Below, one piece after another: positions 33,400-42,781 of a stretch of DNA of 64,000 nucleotides. The DNA is taken from NCBI GenBank assembly GCA_910587065.1, contig CAJUMA010000002.1:138547-202546 (forward strand), given 5' to 3'. The translations under genes were made by a program, and so were the position numbers. The notes under the pieces are model-generated. The model searched no databases and had not been told where the DNA came from. It saw only the letters and a program-made list of their open reading frames with translations. Numbering within the stretch: position 1 is the first letter of the stretch; the number at the start of each line of letters is the position of its first letter. The DNA comes from an uncultured Bacilli bacterium (GTDB taxonomy: Bacteria; Bacillota_I; Bacilli_A; RF39; UBA660).

Positions 33400-34035
33400 A
33401 TGAACGATTTATTAGAGTATGAACGTGATTTATATAAAAAAGGTATTAATTTAATTGCTGGTATAGATGAAGTCGGTAGAGGTCCATTATGTGGGCCTGT
33501 CGTTGCTTGTGCCTGTATACTTCCAAAAAACTATCACTTAGAAGGTTTAAATGATTCGAAAAAACTAAGTGAAAAAAAGCGGGAAGAACTATATGAAATA
33601 TTAATCAAAGATGCCATTAGTTACGGTATAGGTGTAATTTCTCCTAAAAGGATTGATGAAATAAATATTTTAAATGCTACTAAAGAAGCAATGAAAGAAG
33701 CAGTTATAAATTTAAATATTACTCCTGAACACTTACTTATTGATGCTGTAAAATTAGATATTAAAATTCCTTCAACATCTATTATAAAAGGGGATGCATT
33801 ATCGGCCTCAATTGCTGCGGCTTCGATAATTGCTAAAGTCACACGTGATAGAATGATGATTGAACTCGGAGAAATGTATCCAGAATATGGTTATGAGCAC
33901 CATAAAGGATATGGTACAAAGGCACATATTGAAGCCGTAAAAAAATATGGCGTTAAAGACTTTTATAGATTTACTTTTGCACCAATAAGTGATTTAATTA
34001 AAGATAGTGAAGTAGAAGAGGTGGTAAATAAATGA
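33400..34035 (+). CDS. rnhB: Ribonuclease HII
   Basis: Cleaves RNA in RNA/DNA hybrids and at single ribonucleotides. The 211-residue protein has IAGIDEVGRGPLCGPVVA (catalytic Asp and Glu), LNDSKKLSEKKRE, LLIDAVKL (Asp), and SIAAASIIAKVTRDRMM with the fourth Asp. ATG 33400 with AAAAGGAAG upstream is preferred to the in-frame ATG at 33376, which overlaps rbgA. The stop is TGA, overlapping the start of the LtaS-like gene. Confidence 0.96.
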   Translation: MNDLLEYERDLYKKGINLIAGIDEVGRGPLCGPVVACACILPKNYHLEGLNDSKKLSEKKREELYEILIKDAISYGIGVISPKRIDEINILNATKEAMKEAVINLNITPEHLLIDAVKLDIKIPSTSIIKGDALSASIAAASIIAKVTRDRMMIELGEMYPEYGYEHHKGYGTKAHIEAVKKYGVKDFYRFTFAPISDLIKDSEVEEVVNK

Positions 34036-36095
34036 TCAAAAAGTTTTTTCAAAATAGGGTGGTTTTAAATACAATTATTTTAACTATTTTTACATATGCA
34101 ACAGAATTAATAGTTAGAATATTTACAGGAGCCCCATTTAATGATTTTTCTATCATAAGAATTTTTATATCATCACTCATATTAGGGTTAAGTATTTCCT
34201 TTATTGGCCATTTTCTGCCAAAATTAGGTCAAAGATTATTAAATATTATATATGTGCTATTTATAGGTATATATGAATTTGCTGAATTTGGCTTATCAAG
34301 TTATATCGGATTTTTTATGGGAATTGGTAATGCTGATCAAGGAACAAAAGTAGGAGAATTTATAAGAGACTTCTTTAGTTCATATAAACTCGTTCACTAT
34401 ACTATTTTAATCCCACTAGTATTATTTTTAATTTATTATATTTTTATAGATAGATTAGTAACTAAAAATACCAAAAGAAATGAATCTTTAAATTTAATCC
34501 AAAAAATTTACATAGAAGTAGTCGTAGTTATTATAATAGCTTCATTATGTGGGGCATACTATGCGACTATAAGGCTCGATAAATTTAAAAATAAACTTCA
34601 AACTGAAAGCAATTATTCTCTATGGCTATATCCTGAAAACTCAAATCTTACCGTAAATAACTTTGGCGTATTAGTGTTTGGCTTCTGCGATGTAAAGGCA
34701 ACTATTCTTCACATTGACGCTGAATACGTTATGAATTTAGAAAGTAAAACAATAAAAACTATGACCAACCCAGAGGAAAATAATGAAGTGGTGGAAGAAA
34801 ACCAAAAAAGAGAAATAGATGATACAGCATGGGAAAAACTAATTGCTAATACAAGTGATTCTACTTATAAAACCTTAAATAATTATTTTATTAATCGCCA
34901 AATAACACCAAAAAACGAAATGACAGGAAAGTTTGAAGGAAAAAATCTTATTATTATAATGATGGAATCTGTTAATGAAATTGCCATATATAATAAAGAA
35001 TACTTCCCAACATTATACAAAATGTACCATGAAGGAATATCTTTTAAAAACAATTATTCTCCAAGAAACAACTGTTCAACTGGCAATAATGAGTTTACAG
35101 TTTTATCAAGTTTATTTACAATAAATAATACTTGTACTGCCAATACTTACTCATCTAATAAATATTTTGAAGGGGTATTTAATGTTTTTAATAATGAAGG
35201 CTATAAGACATCAGCTTATCATGACTATACCCAAAAGTTTTATAAAAGAGCTAAGACCTTACCTAATTTAGGAGCTAATAAGTATTATGGGGTAGAGGAT
35301 TTAAAAATACCATATAGAACGGATTATACAGAAGCCGATGACAAAGATATGTTTATTTCAGCTCAAAAATACTACATGAATGAAGAACAATTTATGGCTT
35401 ATTTTGCCACAGTTACTCCACATCAATCTTACATAGATTCGCAAATATGTTCAGACCGTTACTACGATAAATATCGCGATTTAGGATACTCATCAAATTT
35501 ATCAAGATATTTATCGAAAATGCAAGTAATGGATGAAGCATTTGCAGAACTTTTAAAAGAACTTGAAGATTCTGGAAAATTAGAGAATACGGTAATTGCT
35601 GCTTTTGGAGATCATTTTCCTTATGGACTTGCAGATTCACAAATAAATGAGTTTTTCAATAAAAATGATGCGGGTTATACAATTAATCGTAATTCAACAA
35701 CAAATAAAAACGTTGACAAGACACCTATGTTCATTTATAATTCAGAAATGGAACCTCTAGTAGTTGAAGATTACACAACTATTATTGATCTTCTACCAAC
35801 ATTATTAAATCTATTTAATGTTAAATATGATCCAAGACTCTATTTAGGAACAGATGCATTTTCAAAAAGTCATGTATCTCGCGCCGTATTTGCTGATGGT
35901 TCTTGGACAAATGAAAGAGGTTACTATCATGCTCCAAATAGTAGTATGAAATATGTTGAAGGTGCAGAGTCTTATACTAATGAGGAATTAGTCTATATAA
36001 ATCAGGAAATCTCAAATCGACAAAAAATGAGTGCATCAGCAATCAAAGCGAATTATTTTAACTATTTAGTAGAAGGACTTAAGAAGTACAAATAA
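34032..36095 (+). CDS. LtaS-like sulfatase-family membrane protein (phosphoglycerol transferase)
   Basis: 687 residues. About five membrane helices (residues about 8-180) precede an extracellular alkaline-phosphatase/sulfatase-like domain. Visible parts: IIIMMESVNE (first metal ligand Glu), SPRNNCSTGNNEFTVLSSLF where the catalytic Thr of LtaS enzymes lies, YHDYTQKFYKRAKTLPNLG, and AAFGDHFPYGL (Asp-His metal ligands). LtaS enzymes build lipoteichoic acid from phosphatidylglycerol. The loop CSTGNNEF differs from the usual G-x-T-S-D-x-E-F, so the exact substrate is open. It overlaps rnhB by 4 bases. Confidence 0.85.
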   Translation: MIKKFFQNRVVLNTIILTIFTYATELIVRIFTGAPFNDFSIIRIFISSLILGLSISFIGHFLPKLGQRLLNIIYVLFIGIYEFAEFGLSSYIGFFMGIGNADQGTKVGEFIRDFFSSYKLVHYTILIPLVLFLIYYIFIDRLVTKNTKRNESLNLIQKIYIEVVVVIIIASLCGAYYATIRLDKFKNKLQTESNYSLWLYPENSNLTVNNFGVLVFGFCDVKATILHIDAEYVMNLESKTIKTMTNPEENNEVVEENQKREIDDTAWEKLIANTSDSTYKTLNNYFINRQITPKNEMTGKFEGKNLIIIMMESVNEIAIYNKEYFPTLYKMYHEGISFKNNYSPRNNCSTGNNEFTVLSSLFTINNTCTANTYSSNKYFEGVFNVFNNEGYKTSAYHDYTQKFYKRAKTLPNLGANKYYGVEDLKIPYRTDYTEADDKDMFISAQKYYMNEEQFMAYFATVTPHQSYIDSQICSDRYYDKYRDLGYSSNLSRYLSKMQVMDEAFAELLKELEDSGKLENTVIAAFGDHFPYGLADSQINEFFNKNDAGYTINRNSTTNKNVDKTPMFIYNSEMEPLVVEDYTTIIDLLPTLLNLFNVKYDPRLYLGTDAFSKSHVSRAVFADGSWTNERGYYHAPNSSMKYVEGAESYTNEELVYINQEISNRQKMSASAIKANYFNYLVEGLKKYK

Positions 36096-36132
36096 GGTAG
36101 GCAGTTAAAAATAAAAGAATCGGAGGAAAAGT

Positions 36133-38151
36133 ATGAAACTAGTAATAGTGGAGTCCCCAGCTAAAACACATACAATTGGTACTTATTTAGGAAGTAGTTT
36201 TAAAGTTGTTTCAAGTAAAGGTCATATACGCGACCTTTCAACAACTGGAAAATATGGTTTAGGTGTAAATGTAGAAGGAGATTTTGAACCTAACTACATT
36301 CCCATACCCGGCAAAAAAAAGGATATAAATGCTTTAAAAAAAGATATTAAGGAATGTGACTTTGTTTATCTAGCCACCGACCCAGACCGTGAAGGAGAAG
36401 CTATTAGTTGGCATCTTTATGACGCACTAGGAATTAAAGATGAAATGTATGACCGCATTGTTTTTAATGAAATAACAGAAGGTGCTGTGAAAGAAGCATT
36501 TAATCATGCAAGAAAGATTGATTATGACTTAGTAAAATCCCAAGAAACAAGAAGAATATTAGATCGTATTATTGGTTTTAGATTATCAAAACTAATGCAA
36601 TCGAAGACTGGTGGTAAATCAGCTGGACGTGTTCAATCAGTTGCTTTAAAGCTAATTGTTGATCGTGAAAGAGAAATAGAGGCATTTGTTCCAGAAGAAT
36701 ATTGGACCATAACTGCTCATTTCCCATCTTTTGATAGTAATTTAGAAAAATATAAAACCGAAAAGATAGAATTACATACAGAAGATGATGTACAAAAAGT
36801 TCTTGAATCTTTAAGTAATGATTTTAAAATTGAATCAATTGAACAAAAAGAAAAGAATAGAAGTGGTGTAATGCCATTTACAACTTCAACTTTACAACAA
36901 GCATGTATCAATAAATTTAATTATAATTCCAGTAAAGTTATGAGTATTGCTCAAAAACTATATGAAGGAATTAATTTAGGCAGTGAAACAGTCGGTTTAA
37001 TTACTTATATGCGTACAGATTCAACTCGTCTTTCACCAGTATTTATAAACGATACATTTGAATATATCAAAAGCGAATTTGGTAATGAATATGTTGGCGC
37101 AGTAAAAAAAGGAAAAAAGAAAGAAAATGTTCAAGATGCTCACGAAGCAATAAGACCAACAAGTATTCATCGTACACCCGAAAGTGTTAAAAAATATTTA
37201 TCGAGTGAAGAATATAAGATTTATTCAATTATCTACGCTCGTGCCTTAGCTAGTCTCATGAAAGATGCTAAAGTACTTGCAACAACTGTAATTCTTGATA
37301 ATAATGACTATAAATTTAAGACAACTGGACAAATCTTAATTTTTGATGGTTTCTTACGTGCTTATAAAGAATATTCGGTCTCCAATGATGTCATTTTACC
37401 AGATTTTAATAAATTTAATGGTATTGTCTCAACAGATGATATTGAAACTGAACAAAAATTTACAAAACCAGTTAGTAGATATACAGAAGCTACATTGATC
37501 GAAGAAATGGAAAGTCTAGGAATAGGAAGACCAAGTACTTATGCAACAACTATGAAAACTTTAAAAGATCGTGATTATATACTAGTCCAAGAAAAGAAGT
37601 TTCATCCAACTGAGATGGGAATTGAAACAACAGATAAATTGCAAGAGTTCTTTTCTAACATTATAAATGTTGAATATACAGCTGAAATGGAAACCGACTT
37701 AGATAAAATCGCAGAAGATAATTTAGACAATATTAAAGTTTTAAAAGCGTTTTACAATGAATTTGAACCATTGGTAAAAAAAGCATTTACTGAAATGGAA
37801 AAGAAAGCTCCAAAATTAACTGGAGAGAAATGTCCAGAATGCGATAGTGATCTTGTTATAAGAAGAGGCAAATATGGCGAATTTACTGCTTGTAGTAATT
37901 ACCCAGAATGTAAATACATAAAACAAGAGAAAAAAGAAATTGTTACAATATGTAAATGTCCTAAATGTGATGGTGATATTATTGAAAAGAAAACAAGAAG
38001 AGGAAAAGTTTTCTATGGTTGTAACAAATATCCAAAGTGTGATGTCGCTTTATGGGACGAACCAACTGGAGAATTATGCCCAGAATGCAATTCTTTACTA
38101 GTTAATAAAAAAGATGGAGTAAAATGTTCCTCTTGTGAATATACAAAATAA
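36133..38151 (+). CDS. topA: DNA topoisomerase I
   Basis: Type IA topoisomerase that removes negative supercoils. The 672-residue protein has a TOPRIM domain (IVESPAKTHTIGTYLG, then YLATDPDREGEAISWHL), the active-site Tyr in GLITYMRTDST, the LIEEMESLGIGRPSTYATTM motif, and three C-terminal zinc ribbons starting CPECDSDL, CKCPKCDGDI and CPECNSLL. The length is close to the family norm. It follows the LtaS-like gene by 37 bases with RBS CGGAGG and is closed by a strong terminator. Confidence 0.97.
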   Translation: MKLVIVESPAKTHTIGTYLGSSFKVVSSKGHIRDLSTTGKYGLGVNVEGDFEPNYIPIPGKKKDINALKKDIKECDFVYLATDPDREGEAISWHLYDALGIKDEMYDRIVFNEITEGAVKEAFNHARKIDYDLVKSQETRRILDRIIGFRLSKLMQSKTGGKSAGRVQSVALKLIVDREREIEAFVPEEYWTITAHFPSFDSNLEKYKTEKIELHTEDDVQKVLESLSNDFKIESIEQKEKNRSGVMPFTTSTLQQACINKFNYNSSKVMSIAQKLYEGINLGSETVGLITYMRTDSTRLSPVFINDTFEYIKSEFGNEYVGAVKKGKKKENVQDAHEAIRPTSIHRTPESVKKYLSSEEYKIYSIIYARALASLMKDAKVLATTVILDNNDYKFKTTGQILIFDGFLRAYKEYSVSNDVILPDFNKFNGIVSTDDIETEQKFTKPVSRYTEATLIEEMESLGIGRPSTYATTMKTLKDRDYILVQEKKFHPTEMGIETTDKLQEFFSNIINVEYTAEMETDLDKIAEDNLDNIKVLKAFYNEFEPLVKKAFTEMEKKAPKLTGEKCPECDSDLVIRRGKYGEFTACSNYPECKYIKQEKKEIVTICKCPKCDGDIIEKKTRRGKVFYGCNKYPKCDVALWDEPTGELCPECNSLLVNKKDGVKCSSCEYTK

Positions 38152-38178
38152 TTAAGGAGTTTATCCTTAATTTTTTTT
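38150..38178 (+). terminator. topA terminator
   Basis: AATTAAGGA (38150-38158) pairs perfectly with TCCTTAATT (38164-38172), then six further T. Confidence 0.85.
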
Positions 38179-38229
38179 GACAAAAATAAAAATATATACT
38201 ATTATAAGACCAAAAAGAAAGGAAAAATA

Positions 38230-39285
38230 ATGCTAAGTTATGTAGAAAAACAAAAATTAAAAGAAGAAATTAATGAAACATTAAAAATTCTTAATGACAA
38301 TTCTCCCCAAGAAAATCAACTAGTCAAAATGTTAATTCATTATATGACAGAGGATGAATTTCAAGAATATGCACCTCTTTATCGTCATGCAACAGAAGAT
38401 ATGCGTACCTATTATGCACCTTTTAATTCAGTAGAAGATTTTTTAACTGTAGGGTCTTCAGGTGATCAAATTTTAAATGCTGTTAATATGGGGGCTAAAA
38501 GGATTGATGTTTTTGATAAAAATAATTTATCAAAACGTGGATGTGCATTAAAAGTAGCTGCGGCTAAAAGATTAAGTAAAGAAAAATTATTGGAATATTT
38601 TGATAATTTTAATGAACGCATTTATCAAGAGTTAAGAAGTGAATTAAGTAAAGAAAGTGACTGTGCTTACTGGGATTCATTATATGACATGGCAAGACCT
38701 AGTATAATCAGAAAAAAACTATTTCCTTATAAAGGATTACCAAATTATCTTGAAAGACAGATTAACCCTTATCTTGATGAAGAAAACTATGAACTTTTAC
38801 GAGATAAATTAAAAAGTGTTGAAATTAATTATATTGATTCATCACTTGAAAACATAAGTCAACATATTCAAGGCAGAAAATATGATGCTATAAATTTTTC
38901 TAATGTCTATGAATATTTAAATTTTGGTAACAATGTATCGCTTGAAAATGCCAAACAATTTCATGATTATGTTATGGGGTGTATTTATCCCCATGTAAAA
39001 GAGGGAGGCAAAATAATGGCAGCTTATATGTATGCCTTCAGCGAAAGTGTTAGAGACTTTGTATCAAATGCTTATAAAAATGAAGAAAACTTTGTATTAT
39101 CAAGAGTTATTGATATAACAAGTGTTAGTAGATATATGTCTGGATTAACATCACAAAATTTATCGTATGCCTTTTTAATGAATGCATTTGAACATGATAA
39201 TGTAGAATATGTTAAAACTGATCATATCGTCTATGGTCAAAGTTTTGATGATTCACACGATTTAGCATTAATGATAAAGAAATAA
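38230..39285 (+). CDS. DUF3419-like protein (SAM-binding fold)
   Basis: 351 residues. The segment FLTVGSSGDQILNAVNMGAK followed by RIDVFDKN is a SAM-binding glycine loop and acidic strand like that of DUF3419/BtaA-type aminocarboxypropyltransferases. Later YDAINFSNVYEYLNFGNN and YPHVKEGGKIMAAYMY match the later strands of such folds. Many residues between are family-specific. The reaction is not known; BtaA relatives modify lipid head groups, which could fit with the nearby LtaS-like gene, but that is speculation. RBS AAAGGAAAA precedes ATG. Confidence 0.65.
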   Translation: MLSYVEKQKLKEEINETLKILNDNSPQENQLVKMLIHYMTEDEFQEYAPLYRHATEDMRTYYAPFNSVEDFLTVGSSGDQILNAVNMGAKRIDVFDKNNLSKRGCALKVAAAKRLSKEKLLEYFDNFNERIYQELRSELSKESDCAYWDSLYDMARPSIIRKKLFPYKGLPNYLERQINPYLDEENYELLRDKLKSVEINYIDSSLENISQHIQGRKYDAINFSNVYEYLNFGNNVSLENAKQFHDYVMGCIYPHVKEGGKIMAAYMYAFSESVRDFVSNAYKNEENFVLSRVIDITSVSRYMSGLTSQNLSYAFLMNAFEHDNVEYVKTDHIVYGQSFDDSHDLALMIKK

Positions 39286-39498
39286 AATATTTATTAACTT
39301 TTTAGTTTTTTACTATAATAGGCAACAAGAAAGGGAGATATCAAAAAAAAGGGAAAATATTATAATAAGAACTATAACTGCACAGTTTAATTAATGAATC
39401 AACTGTTACTAAGAAAACATCAAATAAAATCTATGATTAGTAACATACGAGTAAATTTACATACAGGTGATTATTTTAAATAAAAAAGTCAATATTTA
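39286..39498 (+). other. Intergenic stretch before the T-box leader
   Basis: No gene can be supported. A -10-like TACTATAAT (39310-39318) is followed by AAAGGGAG and a short frame without ATG, then by a 30-codon ATG frame at about 39393-39485 (MNQLLLRKHQIKSM...HTGDYFK) without an RBS. These could be remnants of a gene. A hairpin GTCAATA-TT-TATTGAC (39488-39503) ends the stretch and its right arm forms the -35 of the next promoter. Confidence 0.4.
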
Positions 39499-39527
39499 TT
39501 GACTTAGGAAACATTTTTAACTATAAT
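39499..39527 (+). promoter_or_regulatory. Promoter of the tRNA-charging operon
   Basis: TTGACT (39499-39504), 17 bp, TATAAT (39522-39527): a near-consensus sigma-A promoter. The start point would be about 39534, at the beginning of the T-box leader. Confidence 0.85.
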
Positions 39528-39532
39528 TATAT

Positions 39533-39735
39533 TAACTTTTGTAAGGAAGACCCGAACATTTAATTAAGTATGAAAGAGAAGGCTAGTTGCTGAGAATGCC
39601 GCATACGTATTATTTGTTAACACTTCCAAGATACAAAACGCAGATTCATGCGATAAAAGATTAAAGAGTACCTATGTAAAGTAAGGTGGCACCGCGGATT
39701 CGTTCGTCCTTACGTTTATATAGGTTTTTTTATTT
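39533..39735 (+). promoter_or_regulatory. T-box riboswitch upstream of hisS
   Basis: The leader contains the T-box sequence AAGGTGGCACCGCG (about 39683-39696), which pairs with uncharged tRNA acceptor ends, and a base-pairing GGAAG...CTTCC that closes stem I (about 39542 to 39633). Uncharged tRNA would stabilise the antiterminator, so the operon is read when charging is low. Because hisS is the first gene, His specificity is likely. A CAU in GCCGCATACG (about 39599-39608) or a CAC before CTTCC are specifier candidates that I cannot settle without folding. Confidence 0.9.
39670..39731 (+). terminator. T-box terminator stem
   Basis: ACCTATGTAAAGTAAGG (from 39670) pairs, with small bulges, with CCTTACGTTTATATAGGT (to 39725), followed by a T run. 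It is mutually exclusive with the antiterminator that uses the T-box sequence. Confidence 0.85.
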
Positions 39736-39749
39736 AAGGAGGAAAATTT

Positions 39750-41000
39750 ATGATAATTAAACAAAAAGGAACGTATGATATTTATGGGGATTTAGCTAAG
39801 AAACGTGCATATGTTGATGAAATACTTGCATCTATCAGTGAAAAATACAATTATGGCTATATTGAAACACCAGTATTTGAATCAAGTGAACTATTCCATC
39901 GAGGTGTTGGTGAATCAACTGATATGGTTCAAAAAGAAACCTATGATTTTAAAGATCGTGGCGATAGAGAATTAACGCTAAGGCCTGAAGGAACGGCTGG
40001 AGTAGTAAGATGGTTTATTGAAAACAAATTATATGGCAATATGACTGACCCTGTAAAAGTATTTTATAACATGAAAATGTACCGTTATGAACGCCCACAA
40101 AGTGGAAGAAATAGGGAGTTTACTCAATGGGGATTTGAATGCTTTGGCTCTGATGACGTTATGAGTGATGCAGAAGTAATCTCTCTTGCCTATAACGCTT
40201 ATAGACTTTTAGGTTTAGATGATGTAACAATAAAAATTAATTCACTAGGAGATGCTGAGTCAAGAAGCATATATCGTGAAGAACTAATTAAATATTTTAA
40301 ACCACACATTAATGATTTATGTGAAGATTGTAGAGAAAGATTAAATAAAAATCCACTACGTATTTTAGATTGTAAAGTTGATGCTGACAATGATTTACTT
40401 AAAAATGCTCCTAAAACTTTAGATTATTTGAACGAAGAATCAAAAAAACGTTTTGAAGATTTAAAAAACTTATTAGATATGATGGATATAAACTATGAAA
40501 TAGATGAACGTTTAGTAAGAGGTTTGGATTACTATAATCATACAGTGTTTGAAGTTGTTTTAAATAACTCATACGCTCTAGGTGGCGGTGGCCGCTATAA
40601 TGGTTTAGTTGAAACTCTTGGTGGTCCTAGTGTGCCTGCTGTTGGTTTTGCAATGGGATATGATAGAACAATACTTGCTATTGAAGAACAAGGTATAAAT
40701 ATTCCTATAAATGATTCAATAGATGCTTATATTTTGTATGTTTCCGAATCAGAAAAAGAAACTGCTTCATATATAGTTCAAGATTTAAGATTAAATGGCT
40801 TTATTGCCGAAACAGATTTAATGGAAAAATCTTTAAAAGCTCAATTTAAAAGTGTCGATAGATTTAATTCTAAATATTTAATTGTTTTAAATGATGAAGA
40901 ATTAAAGCAAAATAAACTTACAATAAAAGATAATAAAACAAAAGAAGAAGAAAGCATTAATTTAAATGACTTAGTAGATTATTTAGATATGCATTTATAA
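39750..41000 (+). CDS. hisS: Histidyl-tRNA synthetase
   Basis: Class II synthetase, 416 residues. Motif 1 region (GYIETPVFESSELFHRGVGE), TLRPEGTAGVVRW, motif 2 (FYNMKMYRYERPQSGRNREF), the histidine-specific loop LVRGLDYYNHTVFE, GGGGRYNGLVE, and motif 3 (GFAMGYDRTI). The C-terminal anticodon-binding domain is about residues 325-416. Strong AAGGAGG RBS. It is the first gene after the T-box. aspS follows 18 bases on. Confidence 0.97.
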   Translation: MIIKQKGTYDIYGDLAKKRAYVDEILASISEKYNYGYIETPVFESSELFHRGVGESTDMVQKETYDFKDRGDRELTLRPEGTAGVVRWFIENKLYGNMTDPVKVFYNMKMYRYERPQSGRNREFTQWGFECFGSDDVMSDAEVISLAYNAYRLLGLDDVTIKINSLGDAESRSIYREELIKYFKPHINDLCEDCRERLNKNPLRILDCKVDADNDLLKNAPKTLDYLNEESKKRFEDLKNLLDMMDINYEIDERLVRGLDYYNHTVFEVVLNNSYALGGGGRYNGLVETLGGPSVPAVGFAMGYDRTILAIEEQGINIPINDSIDAYILYVSESEKETASYIVQDLRLNGFIAETDLMEKSLKAQFKSVDRFNSKYLIVLNDEELKQNKLTIKDNKTKEEESINLNDLVDYLDMHL

Positions 41001-41018
41001 TTGTTTGAAGGTGAAAAT

Positions 41019-42773
41019 ATGAAAAAAATAAAAAATACAGACTTAAATATCAAAAATGTTAATGAAGAAGTAACTGTTTATGGCTGGGTTGCTAAAAAAC
41101 GCGATTTAGGTGGCCTAATTTTTATAGATTTAAGAGATCGCTCAGGTATCATTCAAGTTACAGTTCGTCCAGATAATAAATTTTATGGGTTAGCAAACTC
41201 ATTAAAAAGTGAATACGTTATAAAAGTGTTTGGTAAAGTAGTTGAAAGAGAAAATAAGAATCCTAATATGGAAACAGGCGAGATTGAAATAGATGTAAAA
41301 GACCTAGAAATTTTAAGTACATGCGATGAGTTACCATTTCCAATTACTGATATCGTAAATACATCAGATGATAACCGTCTTAAATATCGCTACTTAGATA
41401 TAAGACGTAATAGATTAAAAGATAATCTTCTTTTACGTTCAGAAGTTCTCCATTTTTTAAGAAATAAAATGTATGATTTGGGATTTACCGAAGTACAAAC
41501 ACCAATATTAACTGCATCATCACCTGAGGGAGCAAGAGACTTTGTTGTGCCATCAAGGCTTTTTAAGGGAAAATTTTATGCATTACCTCAAGCGCCTCAA
41601 ATCTATAAAGAACTTTTAATGGTTGGTGGACTTGAAAAATACTTCCAAATTGCTCCATGTTTTAGAGATGAAGATGCAAGAGCTGATAGAACACTAGAGT
41701 TTTACCAATTAGATTTAGAAATGAGTTTTGTTGAAGAAGATGAAGTATTAAGTATTGGAGAAGAAATATTTTATGATACATTTACTAAATTTTCTAAAAA
41801 AGAAGTAACAAAACCACCATTTAGAAGAATAGCTTACCGTGATGCTATTGATACTTATGGAACAGATAAACCTGATTTAAGATATGGTTTAGAAATAAAC
41901 GATATAAGTGATATATTTAAAAACACGGAATTCACTATATTTAAAGATGTTTTAGCAAACGGTGGAGTAATAAATGCAATTGTTGCCAACAATGCCACTG
42001 ATAAGTATTCTAGAAAAGATTTAGATAGGTTAACTGAATTAGTTAAATCAAAAAAAGCCAGTGGACTTGCTTACTTAAAATTTGATGATGAAATTACTGG
42101 AAGTATTGCAAAAGTAGTAACTGAAGAAGAAACAAATTCATTAAAAACTAAATTAAATTTAACTAAGGGAGATTTAGTTTTAATTGTATCTGGACAAAAA
42201 AACATTGTCAAAAATGCTTTAGGTCAATTAAGAATTGAAGTAGCTAATAATTTAGATTTAATAGATAAAAACAAACTAGAATTATGTATCATAAATGATT
42301 TTCCAATGTTTGAATATGATGAAGAGAATAAAAAGTATGAGTTCTGTCATAACCCATTTAGTTTACCACATGGTGGAATGAGTGATTATGAAGAAAAAAG
42401 ACCAGAAGATATCTTAGCATACCAATATGATTTCGTCTGTAATGGAAATGAAATGGCTAGTGGAGCAATAAGAAATCATGATCTAGACTCACTAGCAAAG
42501 GGCTTTGAAATAGTAGGATATAAAAGAGAAGAAGTAGAGAAAAGATTTAAATCAATCTTCACAGCATTTAAGTATGGATGTCCACCACATGGAGGAATGG
42601 CCCCTGGAATAGATAGAATACTAATGCTTATCCAAGATGAACCAAACTTAAGAGAAGTCCAAGCATTCCCAACAAGTGCGAGTGGAGCAGACCTTATGAT
42701 GGGTTCACCTTCTGAATTAACAGATATTCAACTTAATGAATTAGGATTAATTATAAAGAATGAAGAAAAATAG
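41019..42773 (+). CDS. aspS: Aspartyl-tRNA synthetase 1, discriminating type by sequence
   Basis: 584 residues with an OB anticodon-binding domain (1-110), class II core, and a GAD insertion (about 285-410). ATG 41019 follows GAAGGTGAA; the in-frame TTG at 41001 is less likely. In the OB domain the anticodon loop reads KRDLGGLIFIDLRD with Leu30, and a Lys lies at about residue 80 (RENKNPNMETG). Discriminating AspRS enzymes such as that of E. coli have Leu and Lys here, so it should charge tRNA-Asp only. Its catalytic core is almost identical to that of the second AspRS at 44163, while OB and GAD regions are different. Confidence 0.95.
   Translation: MKKIKNTDLNIKNVNEEVTVYGWVAKKRDLGGLIFIDLRDRSGIIQVTVRPDNKFYGLANSLKSEYVIKVFGKVVERENKNPNMETGEIEIDVKDLEILSTCDELPFPITDIVNTSDDNRLKYRYLDIRRNRLKDNLLLRSEVLHFLRNKMYDLGFTEVQTPILTASSPEGARDFVVPSRLFKGKFYALPQAPQIYKELLMVGGLEKYFQIAPCFRDEDARADRTLEFYQLDLEMSFVEEDEVLSIGEEIFYDTFTKFSKKEVTKPPFRRIAYRDAIDTYGTDKPDLRYGLEINDISDIFKNTEFTIFKDVLANGGVINAIVANNATDKYSRKDLDRLTELVKSKKASGLAYLKFDDEITGSIAKVVTEEETNSLKTKLNLTKGDLVLIVSGQKNIVKNALGQLRIEVANNLDLIDKNKLELCIINDFPMFEYDEENKKYEFCHNPFSLPHGGMSDYEEKRPEDILAYQYDFVCNGNEMASGAIRNHDLDSLAKGFEIVGYKREEVEKRFKSIFTAFKYGCPPHGGMAPGIDRILMLIQDEPNLREVQAFPTSASGADLMMGSPSELTDIQLNELGLIIKNEEK
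41436..41845 (+). repeat. aspS conversion block 1 (copy at 44586-44995)
   Basis: About 410 bases of the class II core are nearly identical between the two aspS genes, with only scattered changes. The flanking regions (OB domain before, insertion domain after) are strongly diverged. Confidence 0.85.
42255..42745 (+). repeat. aspS conversion block 2 (copy at 45396-45886)
   Basis: About 491 bases appear identical between the two aspS genes, from GATTTAATAGATAAAAAC to CTTAATGAATTAGG. The edges are sharp. This is the mark of recent gene conversion or of selection for unequal exchange of the catalytic C-terminal part. Confidence 0.9.
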
Positions 42774-42781
42774 GTGATTTT